Shown: positions 9,519-17,200, counted from the stretch's first letter. The stretch is DNA of 33,815 nucleotides from an uncultured Bacteroidales bacterium (GCA_946408345.1 CAMJRR010000025.1:1-33815), one strand, 5' to 3'. Made by a program: numbers and translations. The notes: generated from the letters alone by a model not told the origin.

Positions 9519-10232
9519 TTACAACCCCAAATAATAATCCTTCAGAAAATCATTGTATTGCGACGTGAAACGCTTGTCCACATTGCGAATGACAAAGGTC
9601 TCCTCTCTCACGTTGTCGCATTTCCCAAACCCTAATTCCAGATTGACACGGTTGGGCTCTCTGCCATCTACCGGGACGATGGTCATCCGCTTATGCAAAT
9701 AAAGACCATATTGACCAGCGGTATTCAGGAAATCGGGCGACACATCAACGGGAAGCACCAAAGCAAAACGACCCTCGGGCTGCATCCGTCGACATACCTC
9801 ATAGCAAATTGTGGCATACGACAAGCCAACATCATTGTGCCGCGCTCGGCTCTTACGCACCGAGTCGCATTTCGAAAAACTATTGAAGAACGGAGGGTTG
9901 GATATAATGAGATTGTATTTCTTATCCATTTGAAAATCAACAATATCTACACAATAGGCCTTCAGATGATTGCGCCACTGCGAGGCCTCAAAATTGACCA
10001 TCGCCTCCTCAATTGAAACCTTGTCAATATCGACTGCATCCACATGAGCCACTCCCTTCTGCGAAAGCATCAAAGGCAAAAGGCCGCAGCCTGTGCCAAT
10101 ATCAAGCACTACATCCGTCGGCTTGACTTCGGTCCAACGCCCCAACAAAATGGCATCGGTGCCCACCTTCATCGTCGAGCGATGATGGAATAGGCTGAAA
10201 TGCTTGAAATGGAAGGGGCGCGTATCGGTCAT
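9519..10232 (-). CDS. tRNA1(Val) adenine-37 N6-methyltransferase TrmN6-like
   Basis: 237 residues. The class I methyltransferase fold shows SAM motif I, LDIGTGCGLLPLML, near residue 42, an acidic VDAVDID loop after it, and the N6-adenine catalytic motif IISNPPFF near 110. The N-terminal FHFKHFSLFHHRSTMKVGTDAILLG is characteristic of the TrmN6 (YfiC) family, which makes m6A37 in tRNA1(Val). It overlaps the upstream rimM gene by 4 bases, so the two form a small RNA-modification/ribosome-maturation operon on the minus strand. Confidence 0.88.
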   Translation of the reverse strand: MTDTRPFHFKHFSLFHHRSTMKVGTDAILLGRWTEVKPTDVVLDIGTGCGLLPLMLSQKGVAHVDAVDIDKVSIEEAMVNFEASQWRNHLKAYCVDIVDFQMDKKYNLIISNPPFFNSFSKCDSVRKSRARHNDVGLSYATICYEVCRRMQPEGRFALVLPVDVSPDFLNTAGQYGLYLHKRMTIVPVDGREPNRVNLELGFGKCDNVREETFVIRNVDKRFTSQYNDFLKDYYLGL

Positions 10233-10753
10233 TGCAAATACATGTCAATCAAGCCTTCTGGCGCAGTGATGGTGAGAATCTTGTTGTCGCGGTCAACCTG
10301 TTGAATCACTTGGTCGAGGATGGGGATAAGGATTTCCTTCTTCCCCTTCATCACTTGCAGGATAGCTTGGGTGGGATATTCCAGCACTTGACTGATTGGG
10401 CCAAGTTCGCCTTTTTCTGTGTCAACGACAGTGAAGCCAACAATCTCATGGAAATAGAACTGCTTGCCACTCAGTTTGGGCAGCATATCCAAAGGCAGAT
10501 AAGCTTGCTTGCCGACTAGATGTTGCGCCGCCTCAATGGTTTTCACATCCTGAACGGCGATGAAGAACTTATTGCCACTCATCGTAATCTTCTCCACGAA
10601 GAAAGGGGTCAGCACTTTATTGATTTCGAGGAAGAAGTGCTTCATCTCGAGGTATGCAGATGGGTCATCGGCCTCCACCTTGAGGGTCACCTCCCCTTTC
10701 AATCCATGGGTCTTGGCCACCGTTCCCAGATAAAAACAGTCTTCTTTTTTCAT
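10229..10753 (-). CDS. rimM: Ribosome maturation factor RimM
   Basis: 174 residues, the usual RimM length. The N-terminal RimM domain shows GTVAKTHGLKGEVTLKVEA. The C-terminal PRC-barrel domain shows YFHEIVGFTVVD, KKEILIPILDQVIQQVD and ends with PEGLIDMYL. RimM binds ribosomal protein S19 and assists assembly of the 30S head. Its start is 18 bases from a minus-strand -7 box, and it leads a two-gene operon with the trmN6-like gene. Many bacteria place rimM with rpsP and trmD; that is not the case here. Confidence 0.95.
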   Translation of the reverse strand: MKKEDCFYLGTVAKTHGLKGEVTLKVEADDPSAYLEMKHFFLEINKVLTPFFVEKITMSGNKFFIAVQDVKTIEAAQHLVGKQAYLPLDMLPKLSGKQFYFHEIVGFTVVDTEKGELGPISQVLEYPTQAILQVMKGKKEILIPILDQVIQQVDRDNKILTITAPEGLIDMYLQ

Positions 10754-10762
10754 TGTTTTGGA

Positions 10763-10794
10763 TTTTGCTGCAAAGATAAAACTTTTTATTTTTG
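10763..10794 (+). promoter_or_regulatory. Promoter of the 10TM metal exporter gene
   Basis: TTTTG at 10763-10767, a 19-bp spacer and TATTTTTG at 10787-10794 match the consensus closely. Transcription would start around 10801, leaving a very short leader before the ATG at 10813. The candidate TTG start at 10792 lies inside the -7 box and is excluded by this. Confidence 0.75.
10771..10778 (-). promoter_or_regulatory. -7 element of the rimM-trmN6 operon
   Basis: On the minus strand this reads TATCTTTG, a match to TAnnTTTG, 17 bases before the rimM start. It lies inside the spacer of the divergent promoter at 10763-10794. No good -33 element was seen. Confidence 0.6.
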
Positions 10795-10812
10795 CGGCTC
10801 ATTTTTCAACCC

Positions 10813-11898
10813 ATGCACGAGTTTTTACATTTGTTTTTGGATGTGCTAAGAAACAGCGTCTTAATCACCGGCCTAGTGATTATCATGATGCTGATGATTG
10901 AATATGTCAACATTCACTCGCACGGTAAATGGTTCACGCGGTTGCACCAAAACCGCTTCGGGCAAGTGGTTCTAGGTGCAGGCTTGGGCATCATTCCGGG
11001 CTGCATGGGTGGTTTTGCTGCCGTATCGATGTATTCACATAAGCTGCTGAGTTTTGGGGCATTAATCGCTATGATGATTGCTTCTTCTGGCGATGAGGCC
11101 TTCATTATGCTTGCCATGATACCCAAGGAGGCCTTGCTGCTGATGGTGGTCTTGTTCGCCATCGCCATCCTTGTCGGTTGGTTGGTGGATAAGTTTTCCA
11201 AGGCGAACAACAAAGCCCGACACGAAGGCTGCGAAGACGGCTACCAAATCCATAAGGAAGACCACCACGATGAAACACACAGGCCCGAAAAAGCATCGTT
11301 CCGCAATATGCGCCATGCCAGCGCTGAGCGTATTGCCCTGCTGCTCGGCGTCATCCTCTTCATCGTGGCACTCGCCTTCGGTATGCTGGAGCACAAGCAC
11401 GAAGTAGCTATCCACACCCACCTGAACATCTTCGACGAGTATTGGATGAACCTCATCTTCGCTGTCGTTAGTATGTTCGTAGTGTGGTTCATCGCCACAG
11501 CACCCGAACATATCGTCAAGGAACACCTCTGGGAGCACATCATCCGCAAGCATTTTCTGGGCATCTTCCTCTGGACCTTCGGCGCCTTGCTCGTCATCCA
11601 GGTCGGGCTGCATTACTTTGACATTGAAACCCTTATCAGCAATAATATTCCGTGGATGATCCTGTTGGCTGTCTTGGTGGGCATCATCCCTGAATCGGGG
11701 CCGCATTTGCTGTTTGTCACCTTGTTTGCCACGGGAACAGTGCCTTTCTCGGTGCTGCTAGCCAGCTCCATCTCGCAGGACGGCCATGCCTCGTTGCCAT
11801 TGCTTGCCGAGAGCAAAAGGAGTTTCTTGAAAGCAAAGATAGTTAATGCTTTGGTGGCTACTGTTTGCGGGTATTTGTGTTATTTCATTGGATTTTGA
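10813..11898 (+). CDS. Putative 10TM heavy-metal/manganese exporter (ArsP_2-like)
   Basis: 361 residues from ATG 10813. It has two sets of about five transmembrane helices. Each set contains a similar motif: LGIIPGCMGGFAAVSMYSH followed by ASSGDEAFIML in the first half, and VGIIPESGPHLLFVT followed by ASSISQDGHASLPLL in the second. This indicates an inverted or duplicated transport core. A cytoplasmic-looking linker between the halves is rich in His, Asp and Glu (HKEDHHDETHR) and could sense or bind metal. The architecture matches the family annotated as putative manganese transporter / putative 10TM heavy-metal exporter. The substrate is inferred from family naming, not seen. It has its own promoter, which overlaps the rimM promoter. 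Confidence 0.75.
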   Translation: MHEFLHLFLDVLRNSVLITGLVIIMMLMIEYVNIHSHGKWFTRLHQNRFGQVVLGAGLGIIPGCMGGFAAVSMYSHKLLSFGALIAMMIASSGDEAFIMLAMIPKEALLLMVVLFAIAILVGWLVDKFSKANNKARHEGCEDGYQIHKEDHHDETHRPEKASFRNMRHASAERIALLLGVILFIVALAFGMLEHKHEVAIHTHLNIFDEYWMNLIFAVVSMFVVWFIATAPEHIVKEHLWEHIIRKHFLGIFLWTFGALLVIQVGLHYFDIETLISNNIPWMILLAVLVGIIPESGPHLLFVTLFATGTVPFSVLLASSISQDGHASLPLLAESKRSFLKAKIVNALVATVCGYLCYFIGF

Positions 11899-11916
11899 TT
11901 GGTTTGTTATAGTTGT

Positions 11917-11950
11917 CGTAATATCGTTATTCCGTCATTACGATATTACG
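11917..11950. repeat. Perfect inverted repeat between convergent genes
   Basis: CGTAATATCGT (11917-11927) and its exact complement (11940-11950) flank a 12-base loop. It lies between the ends of the metal exporter gene and the convergent four-helix-bundle gene. It is AT-rich with no T-run; it may be a weak bidirectional terminator or a repeat. Confidence 0.5.
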
Positions 11951-11969
11951 AAAGAATCAACCGGAATCC

Positions 11970-12707
11970 TCAAACGCTCCTCGTTCCATCACATTCTGGA
12001 TAGCTTGAGCAACTCCAAAAGGCATTACCAGCGTTTTTGCCCTTTTTGGCCATACGCTTTATCATCGGCTTCCCGCATTTTGGACAAAGGGGCGCATCGG
12101 TTTGGGCACTTTTCTCCGTCCTACGGGCTAGCCTTTCAGCTGACAAGGCTTCAGAAAAGCCTCCTTCCTCCTTGAATGCCTCAAGTTGATTCTCAATTTG
12201 TTTGCCCAGCATCATAATGAGGCGATTGCAAAGGACAAGCAAGCAGTTGGCTTCTGTCATTGAGTTTTTGGAACAAAGCCATTCATCAAACTTGTGCTTC
12301 TGCTTCAGGATGTGAATACTGCTAAGGTGTTGCACATCGTCTTTATAAGTCGGTCGGTCGAGGGGAATGTTGCTTACATTTTGGTGTTCTTCAGACTTCA
12401 CCGACCACGGGATCTCCTCATGTCGCATGAGCCAATTCACATAGTCGTTGGCTAATTCTGCCAAACTTGCACGAGCCACATCCGTGAGGCGCATTTCGGT
12501 TTCTTTTGAAGTTGAATGTCGCGAATTGCCTTCAGCAATATTGGCGGGAACCGATCGTGCTGCCTGTGTCATTTGGTCGTACTGCCGCCCGCAAGGATCG
12601 TTGATGTGGTTGAGATTGCGGGCGCAAAAGTCTTGCGTAGCCAATTGTATGACATTGGCCATCACCCATGTATCCAGCCAATAATATCCAAACCTATTAA
12701 TCTGCAT
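11970..12707 (-). CDS. Four-helix-bundle protein with C-terminal C4 zinc finger
   Basis: 245 residues. The first 100 or so resemble the 23S rRNA intervening-sequence (four helix bundle) family: QMTQAARSVPANIAEGNSRHSTSKETEMRLTDVARASLAEL is its characteristic pattern. A linker follows (about 100-200). The C-terminal zinc finger of topoisomerase-I type has four cysteines: CPKCGKPM, then WSCSSYPEC ahead of DGTRSV. NCBI uses the name four helix bundle suffix domain for such proteins. The zinc finger suggests nucleic-acid binding. The function is unknown. No rRNA gene is nearby, so it is not an intervening sequence in place. It has its own -7 box. Confidence 0.75.
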   Translation of the reverse strand: MQINRFGYYWLDTWVMANVIQLATQDFCARNLNHINDPCGRQYDQMTQAARSVPANIAEGNSRHSTSKETEMRLTDVARASLAELANDYVNWLMRHEEIPWSVKSEEHQNVSNIPLDRPTYKDDVQHLSSIHILKQKHKFDEWLCSKNSMTEANCLLVLCNRLIMMLGKQIENQLEAFKEEGGFSEALSAERLARRTEKSAQTDAPLCPKCGKPMIKRMAKKGKNAGNAFWSCSSYPECDGTRSV

Positions 12708-12730
12708 CTCGTGTGCCTTTGTTTTGTCAG

Positions 12731-12738
12731 CAAAAATA
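12731..12738 (-). promoter_or_regulatory. -7 element of the four-helix-bundle gene
   Basis: Reads TATTTTTG on the minus strand, 23 bases before the start codon at 12707. It stands back to back with the riboswitch promoter at 12771. Confidence 0.6.
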
Positions 12739-12770
12739 ACACTTTTTTATCAGCGTTCCGAAAAAAGCTG

Positions 12771-12778
12771 TATTTTTG
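12771..12778 (+). promoter_or_regulatory. -7 element ahead of the TPP riboswitch
   Basis: TATTTTTG ends 11 bases before the first base of the riboswitch, so the transcript would begin with the aptamer. TTTA at 12746-12749 is the nearest -33 candidate (21-bp spacer). Confidence 0.65.
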
Positions 12779-12789
12779 CCGCCAATACC

Positions 12790-12885
12790 AATAGGGGTGC
12801 CTTATCTGCCCGCGCAGATTGAAAGACAGGCTGAGATCAAACCCTTTGCACCTGATACGGATAATGCCGAGACAGGGAATCGAGT
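12790..12885 (+). promoter_or_regulatory. TPP (thi-box) riboswitch
   Basis: The conserved parts of the thiamine pyrophosphate aptamer are all present and in order. They are GGGGTGCC at 12794-12801, a P3 hairpin (ATCTGC...GCAGAT), GGCTGAGATCAAACCC at about 12829-12844, then ACCTGATACGGATAATGCCG and ACAGGGA. It precedes a TonB-dependent receptor gene by 55 bases. Thiamine pyrophosphate binding should lower expression of that gene. In Bacteroidota, TPP riboswitches ahead of outer-membrane receptors are known and taken as evidence of thiamine uptake. Confidence 0.95.
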
Positions 12886-12902
12886 TCCTCATCATTCCTC
12901 TA

Positions 12903-12934
12903 TTGATTTATTGAATTATTAATCATTAAATCAA
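12903..12934 (+). promoter_or_regulatory. Candidate expression-platform hairpin before the receptor start
   Basis: TTGATTTA (12903-12910) and its complement TAAATCAA (12927-12934) form an 8-bp inverted repeat ending 6 bases before the ATG. No T-run follows, which would fit translational rather than transcriptional control. The structure is AT-rich and weak. Confidence 0.4.
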
Positions 12935-12940
12935 CGAGTT

Positions 12941-15358
12941 ATGCTCAAAAAACACATCATTTTTCTTGCCTTCGCCACTTTCGTGACGATGGGTCTTTAT
13001 GCACAAAATCAAGACACCACTAATGTTCAAAACCTGGATGAGGTGGTAATCAACGGTGTACGCCTTCAAAAAAACGCCCCCTTCTCAGTCACCAACATCG
13101 AGAAGGTGGAACTCAACGACTTTTCGAAAACCGGCCAGGAGCTCCCCTTCCTGTTCGCCAAGACACCTGGCATCATCGCATGGGGCGAGAACGGCATTGG
13201 TTCCGGCACCTCCTACATGCGCATTCGTGGCGCCGGCGACTCGCGCATCAACGTCACCCTCGACGGCGTGTCGCTCAACTCGCCCGAAGACCAGTGCGTG
13301 TTCTGGGCCAACATGAACAGCTACGGCTCACTGCTCAGCTCGGTGCAGATCCAACGCGGTGTGGGTAGCTCCACCAACGGCGACGGCGCCTTCGGCGGCA
13401 CGATATCGCTGACATCGGCCAAGCCTTCCTTCGTGCCGAGTGCCGAGATCACGGGCTCCTATGGCTCGTTCAACACGCTCAACTTCGGTGCCAAGGCCTC
13501 CACTGGCTTGCTGTGGAACCACCTCATCATCGATGGGGCCTACCACGAGACCCACACCAACGGCTTCATCCACGGTACCAAGGGCCGCAGCGGCAGCTAC
13601 TACGGCGGCCTCACCTGGATGGGAAAGAACTTCATCCTCCGCTACAAGAACATCGGTAACTTCGAGATGACTGGCCAGGCCTGGAACGGTGTGACGGCAG
13701 GCAACAACGATATGAGCCTCATAGACGGCACCTATGGCATCCCCACGGGCATCAAGACCTATGCCGATATGTATAAGGTGGGTCTGGGACAGTTCAACTC
13801 GCTCTACGAATACCTCGTCACCGACGAGGACGGCAACTTCGTCAAGGACGAGAACGGCCACTACATGACCCAACGCTACCAGATGAACGACGGCACCTTC
13901 TGGGACCGCACCACCGATAACTTCTGGCAAGACCATAGCCTGCTCTCCGCCGCTTGGGAAATCAACGAGCACTGGTCGACTACGGCCACGCTGCACTACA
14001 CCTACGGCTACGGCTATTACGAAGAGTTCCGCCCCAACAACAAGCTCTCGAAGTTCGGCATGACATATTACGACGCTGAAGGCAACCAAGTGAAAAAGAC
14101 CGACTTCGTCCGCAAGAAAGGACTCCGTCAGGACACCTACGGCATTGTGTGGTTCACCCGTTACAAGGACGCACATTGGAATGTCATCGGCGGCATCTCT
14201 GCCCAGAATTTCCAAGGCAACCACTTCGGTTATGTGACCTACATCGCCAATCAAGGCGTCGCAGGCAAATACCTTGCCGATGGCGACTACAAATACTACG
14301 ACTCCGATGCCCAGAAGCTCGACGGCAATGTTTTCGTCAAGACAGCCTACACCTTCGCTGACCACTGGACCGTCTTCGGCGACATGCAGTTCCGCTATGT
14401 GGACTACAAGACCAACGGCATCAACGACAAGTTCTACGACGACGAGAGCGGCTACTACAACCAGGAACTCAACATCCACGAGAAATACCCCTTCTTCAAC
14501 CCCAAGGGCGGCATCTCCTTCGACACAGACAGCCACCACGCCTACGCCTCCGTGGCCATGAGCCACCGCGAGCCCGAGCGTAACAACTTCACCGACAACG
14601 GCTCCTATCCCTTCCCCAAGCCCGAGCAACTCCTCGACTATGAGTTGGGCTACAACTACAACGGACGCATCTGGCAAGCAGGCGCCAACCTCTATTACAT
14701 GGACTACAACAACCAGTTCGTGCAGACCGGCGAGGTCAGCGACATCGGCGAGGCTTTGACCACCAATATCAAGGACTCGTACCGCATGGGCATCGAGCTG
14801 CAGGCCGGCGTGAGCCCCACCAAATGGTTGACCATCGAGGCCAATGCCGCCTTGAGCCAAAACAAGATCAAGGACTTCGACGAAGTCGTGGAAAACTGGG
14901 ACGACTGGGAAGGCAACACCGATGCCAACGGCATTGCTTACGATGGTGACGGCTACGATGTCATCCACTACGACAACTCCACCTTGGCCTTCTCGCCTTC
15001 GGCCATCTTGAACGGCTTCGTCACCTTCCACCACAAGGGCTTTGAGGCCACCTGGCACACAAACTACGTCTCGCGCATGTATCTCGACAACACCGAGAAC
15101 CTCGACCGTTCGTTGCCGGCCTACAGCACCTCTAACGTCAGCCTCGGCTACACGTTGAAGCCCAAGAAAGTCGTCAAGGAAGCCATCGTGAAGGTGAACT
15201 TCAACAACATCTTCAACAAGCGCTACGCCGCCAGTGGCTGGGTCTACTCGGCCATCTGCGACAGCTACGGCCACCCCAACGACAACCGCTACTACCAGAT
15301 CGGGTTCATCCCGATGGCAGGTTTCCATATCATGGGCAATCTGACGCTGAGGTTCTAA
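12941..15358 (+). CDS. TonB-dependent outer-membrane receptor, likely thiamine uptake
   Basis: 805 residues. The signal peptide ends MGLYAQ. A TonB-box-like LDEVVINGVRL (about residues 31-41) follows directly, without the carboxypeptidase-like domain many Bacteroidota receptors carry. The plug domain (about 45-165) has SYMRIRGAGDSRINVTLDGVSLN and VQIQRGVGSSTNGDGAFGGTI. The rest is a 22-strand barrel ending in GFHIMGNLTLRF with a terminal Phe. The substrate is inferred from the TPP riboswitch directly upstream: thiamine or a derivative. The inner-membrane step (for example PnuT) is not encoded in this window. It is GC-rich relative to the cas genes. Confidence 0.92.
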   Translation: MLKKHIIFLAFATFVTMGLYAQNQDTTNVQNLDEVVINGVRLQKNAPFSVTNIEKVELNDFSKTGQELPFLFAKTPGIIAWGENGIGSGTSYMRIRGAGDSRINVTLDGVSLNSPEDQCVFWANMNSYGSLLSSVQIQRGVGSSTNGDGAFGGTISLTSAKPSFVPSAEITGSYGSFNTLNFGAKASTGLLWNHLIIDGAYHETHTNGFIHGTKGRSGSYYGGLTWMGKNFILRYKNIGNFEMTGQAWNGVTAGNNDMSLIDGTYGIPTGIKTYADMYKVGLGQFNSLYEYLVTDEDGNFVKDENGHYMTQRYQMNDGTFWDRTTDNFWQDHSLLSAAWEINEHWSTTATLHYTYGYGYYEEFRPNNKLSKFGMTYYDAEGNQVKKTDFVRKKGLRQDTYGIVWFTRYKDAHWNVIGGISAQNFQGNHFGYVTYIANQGVAGKYLADGDYKYYDSDAQKLDGNVFVKTAYTFADHWTVFGDMQFRYVDYKTNGINDKFYDDESGYYNQELNIHEKYPFFNPKGGISFDTDSHHAYASVAMSHREPERNNFTDNGSYPFPKPEQLLDYELGYNYNGRIWQAGANLYYMDYNNQFVQTGEVSDIGEALTTNIKDSYRMGIELQAGVSPTKWLTIEANAALSQNKIKDFDEVVENWDDWEGNTDANGIAYDGDGYDVIHYDNSTLAFSPSAILNGFVTFHHKGFEATWHTNYVSRMYLDNTENLDRSLPAYSTSNVSLGYTLKPKKVVKEAIVKVNFNNIFNKRYAASGWVYSAICDSYGHPNDNRYYQIGFIPMAGFHIMGNLTLRF

Positions 15359-15403
15359 TCGGTAGGAATTCAAAATCGGGATACAACACCTTGGTGCTTG
15401 AGG

Positions 15404-15479
15404 GGCTATAAGCTATCAGCCGTCAGCTATCAGCCAAGTAGCACTATGGCTGAAAGCTGATGGCTGACTGCTGATAGCC
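15404..15479. repeat. 33-bp imperfect palindrome, AGCTATCAGCC family, probable terminator
   Basis: Arms at 15404-15436 and 15447-15479 match over 33 bases with five mismatches around a 10-base loop. They are built from repeats of the word (A/G)TCAGCYATCAGC. A T-run follows at 15482-15487, so for the receptor transcript it can act as an intrinsic terminator; preA converges from the other side. The word is shared with the repeat at 3902-3942. Confidence 0.75.
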
Positions 15480-15523
15480 TATTTTTTCTCGAGTCTTTTG
15501 TGTAAAATACTTTGTCCGTCTAC

Positions 15524-16999
15524 TTATCCCTTCTTCGCAATCCGCTTCGCCACGCCGATGGCGCCTGTGGGGCAGACGAGTCGGCAGAGATGGCAGCCCA
15601 CGCAACGCTTTCCTTCGAGATGCGGCTGGCGCAGGTCGGCATCGAAAGTAATGGCCTGATGGCCACCGTCTTGACAAGATGTGTAGCAACGCCCGCAGCC
15701 GATGCATCTCTCACGGTCGAAGGTAGGATATACGATGGTATCGCGATCGAGGTTGGTGGGCGTGTCGAAATTGGGCAGTTCCTCTCCTACCAGATCCGAC
15801 AGATGCTCGATGCCGCGTTCGGCCATATAGTTTTGCAGCCCCAACACGAGGTCGTCGATGATGCGGTAGCCGTACTGCATCACGGCGGTGCACACCTGCA
15901 CGTTGCTGCAGCCCAGCTGGATGAACTCCAAAGCGTCGCGCCAGGTCTCGATGCCACCGATGCCACTCAGTTCGATGCGTTTGCCATTGTTGGTGGCGGC
16001 GAAGATGGGGTTTCTCGCCATCTCGAGGATATGGCGCAAAGCGATAGGCTTCACGGCGCGGCCCGAGAGTCCGGAGACGGTCTTCTTATCGGCCACGGCA
16101 CCGCGACTGTTCATGGTCACGCTCTTGATGGTGTTGATGGCCGACACCGCATCGGCGCTGGCGAAGTGGGCGGCCATGGCGGGTTGGTTGATTTGGGTGA
16201 TGTTGGGCGTCATCTTGGGGATAACAGGGATCTTGACATTATGTTTCACATAGGCCGTATAGAACAGCACCAGTTCCGAGTTCTGTCCCACGTCGCTGCC
16301 CATGCCGGCCAACTTCATCTGCGGGCAGGAGAAATTCAGCTCCACCGCGTCGGCACCAGCCTCTTCAGCCATTTTCGCCAGTGTGATCCACTCCGTTTCG
16401 GCGTTGCCCATGATAGAGGCGATGACGACTTTGTTGGGATAGTCCTTTTTCAGCCTGCGCAGGATGTCGAAGTCCACCTCCACGGGGTTCTCGCTCAGCT
16501 GTTCCATGTTACGGAAGCCGAAGAAATCGGAGCGGCCCGGCTCGTTGACGGCATCGAAGCGCGGCGACACCTCGCGGATGTCCTCCATGCAGATGGTCTT
16601 GTAGAACACGCCCGCCCATCCTGCTTCGAAGGCACGCGCCACCATCTCATAGTTGGTGCAGATGGCCGACGAGGCGAGGAAGAAGGGATTCTCGCAATGG
16701 ATGCCACAGAAATCGATAGCGAGGCTGGGCAGATTCTTTTGTGGCTTCGTGCCCTTAACAGCGGCCGCCAGTTCCTTTATGCGAATGGGGCGGTCATAGT
16801 GGATGCAGGCCGCTTCGGCGGCTTGCAGTTCGACATCGCTGCATAGGTCGAGCCATTGTCCGGCGACGGCTTCGTTGTCGAATCGTATGGCGCGAATGGC
16901 GCGTGCCGGGTCGCCATTCTTGCAGGCCTTGCTGCACGGCGCATCGAAGCAGAGCAAGCAACGCGCGGCTTCTTCTTGGAGGTGCATAGTTTTGTTCAT
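15524..16999 (-). CDS. preA: NAD-dependent dihydropyrimidine dehydrogenase subunit PreA, N-terminally extended
   Basis: 491 residues, about 80 longer than E. coli PreA. Residues about 8-85 form a cysteine-rich helical domain (RCLLCFDAPCSKACKNGDP) like the N-terminal Fer4_20 domain of PreT/GltD. The FMN-binding dihydroorotate-dehydrogenase-like barrel follows, with ELNFSCPQMKLAGMGSDVGQN (catalytic-loop Cys), IPVIPKMTPNITQI and LSGIGGIETWRDALEFIQLGCSNVQVCTAVM. The C-terminus carries two 4Fe-4S motifs: CIGCGRCYTSCQDGG and CVGCHLCRLVCPTGAI. The enzyme reduces uracil or thymine, or runs the reverse. The flavin/NAD subunit PreT is not adjacent. The start is 16999, with 16987 as an alternative. A minus-strand -7 box lies just upstream. 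Confidence 0.88.
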   Translation of the reverse strand: MNKTMHLQEEAARCLLCFDAPCSKACKNGDPARAIRAIRFDNEAVAGQWLDLCSDVELQAAEAACIHYDRPIRIKELAAAVKGTKPQKNLPSLAIDFCGIHCENPFFLASSAICTNYEMVARAFEAGWAGVFYKTICMEDIREVSPRFDAVNEPGRSDFFGFRNMEQLSENPVEVDFDILRRLKKDYPNKVVIASIMGNAETEWITLAKMAEEAGADAVELNFSCPQMKLAGMGSDVGQNSELVLFYTAYVKHNVKIPVIPKMTPNITQINQPAMAAHFASADAVSAINTIKSVTMNSRGAVADKKTVSGLSGRAVKPIALRHILEMARNPIFAATNNGKRIELSGIGGIETWRDALEFIQLGCSNVQVCTAVMQYGYRIIDDLVLGLQNYMAERGIEHLSDLVGEELPNFDTPTNLDRDTIVYPTFDRERCIGCGRCYTSCQDGGHQAITFDADLRQPHLEGKRCVGCHLCRLVCPTGAIGVAKRIAKKG

Positions 17000-17028
17000 A
17001 GAGTCAGTGTTTAGGTGTTTTGTGGGGA

Positions 17029-17036
17029 CAAAAGTA
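17029..17036 (-). promoter_or_regulatory. -7 element of preA
   Basis: Reads TACTTTTG on the minus strand, a match to TAnnTTTG, about 30 bases before the start codon. No clear -33 element was seen. Confidence 0.5.
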
Positions 17037-17161
17037 GAAAATAATCTAAATTGAGGAAAATTTGAATGTGTTTATCTTGTATCTTTGCTCTTTGAATTGT
17101 GAATCAACTCATACAAAGCGACAAACAATTTTTAACTGCTTTCATCATAGCGATTTTTGTT

Positions 17162-17169
17162 TAACTTTG
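17162..17169 (+). promoter_or_regulatory. -7 element of the cas operon
   Basis: TAACTTTG lies 31 bases before the cas6 ATG. The -33 region is weak (TTTC at 17140-17143). A second TAnnTTTG match, TATCTTTG, lies at 17080-17087. No other promoter-like element was found between the cas genes, so the operon and the array probably start here. Confidence 0.6.
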
Positions 17170-17200
17170 CAATCCAATAATATAGCATAATATCAGGGAT

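Noticed and set aside
10792..10812. TTG start for the metal exporter
   Set aside because: The TTG is part of the TATTTTTG promoter element; ATG 10813 gives a sensible N-terminus.
13328..15373. 681-codon open frame on the minus strand across the TonB-dependent receptor gene
   Set aside because: It mirrors the receptor gene; the Val/Ala/Gly-rich translation has no domain and arises from GC-rich third positions of the real gene.
15512..16846. 444-codon open frame on the plus strand across preA
   Set aside because: It is the complement of a gene with clear FMN and 4Fe-4S motifs; the His/Gly/Asp-rich translation matches nothing.
17086..17115. CRISPR-repeat-like sequence upstream of cas6 that might encode a regulatory crRNA-like molecule
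   Set aside because: Only about 7 of 10 bases match the repeat 3' end and the 5' arm AATCGAACC is absent.
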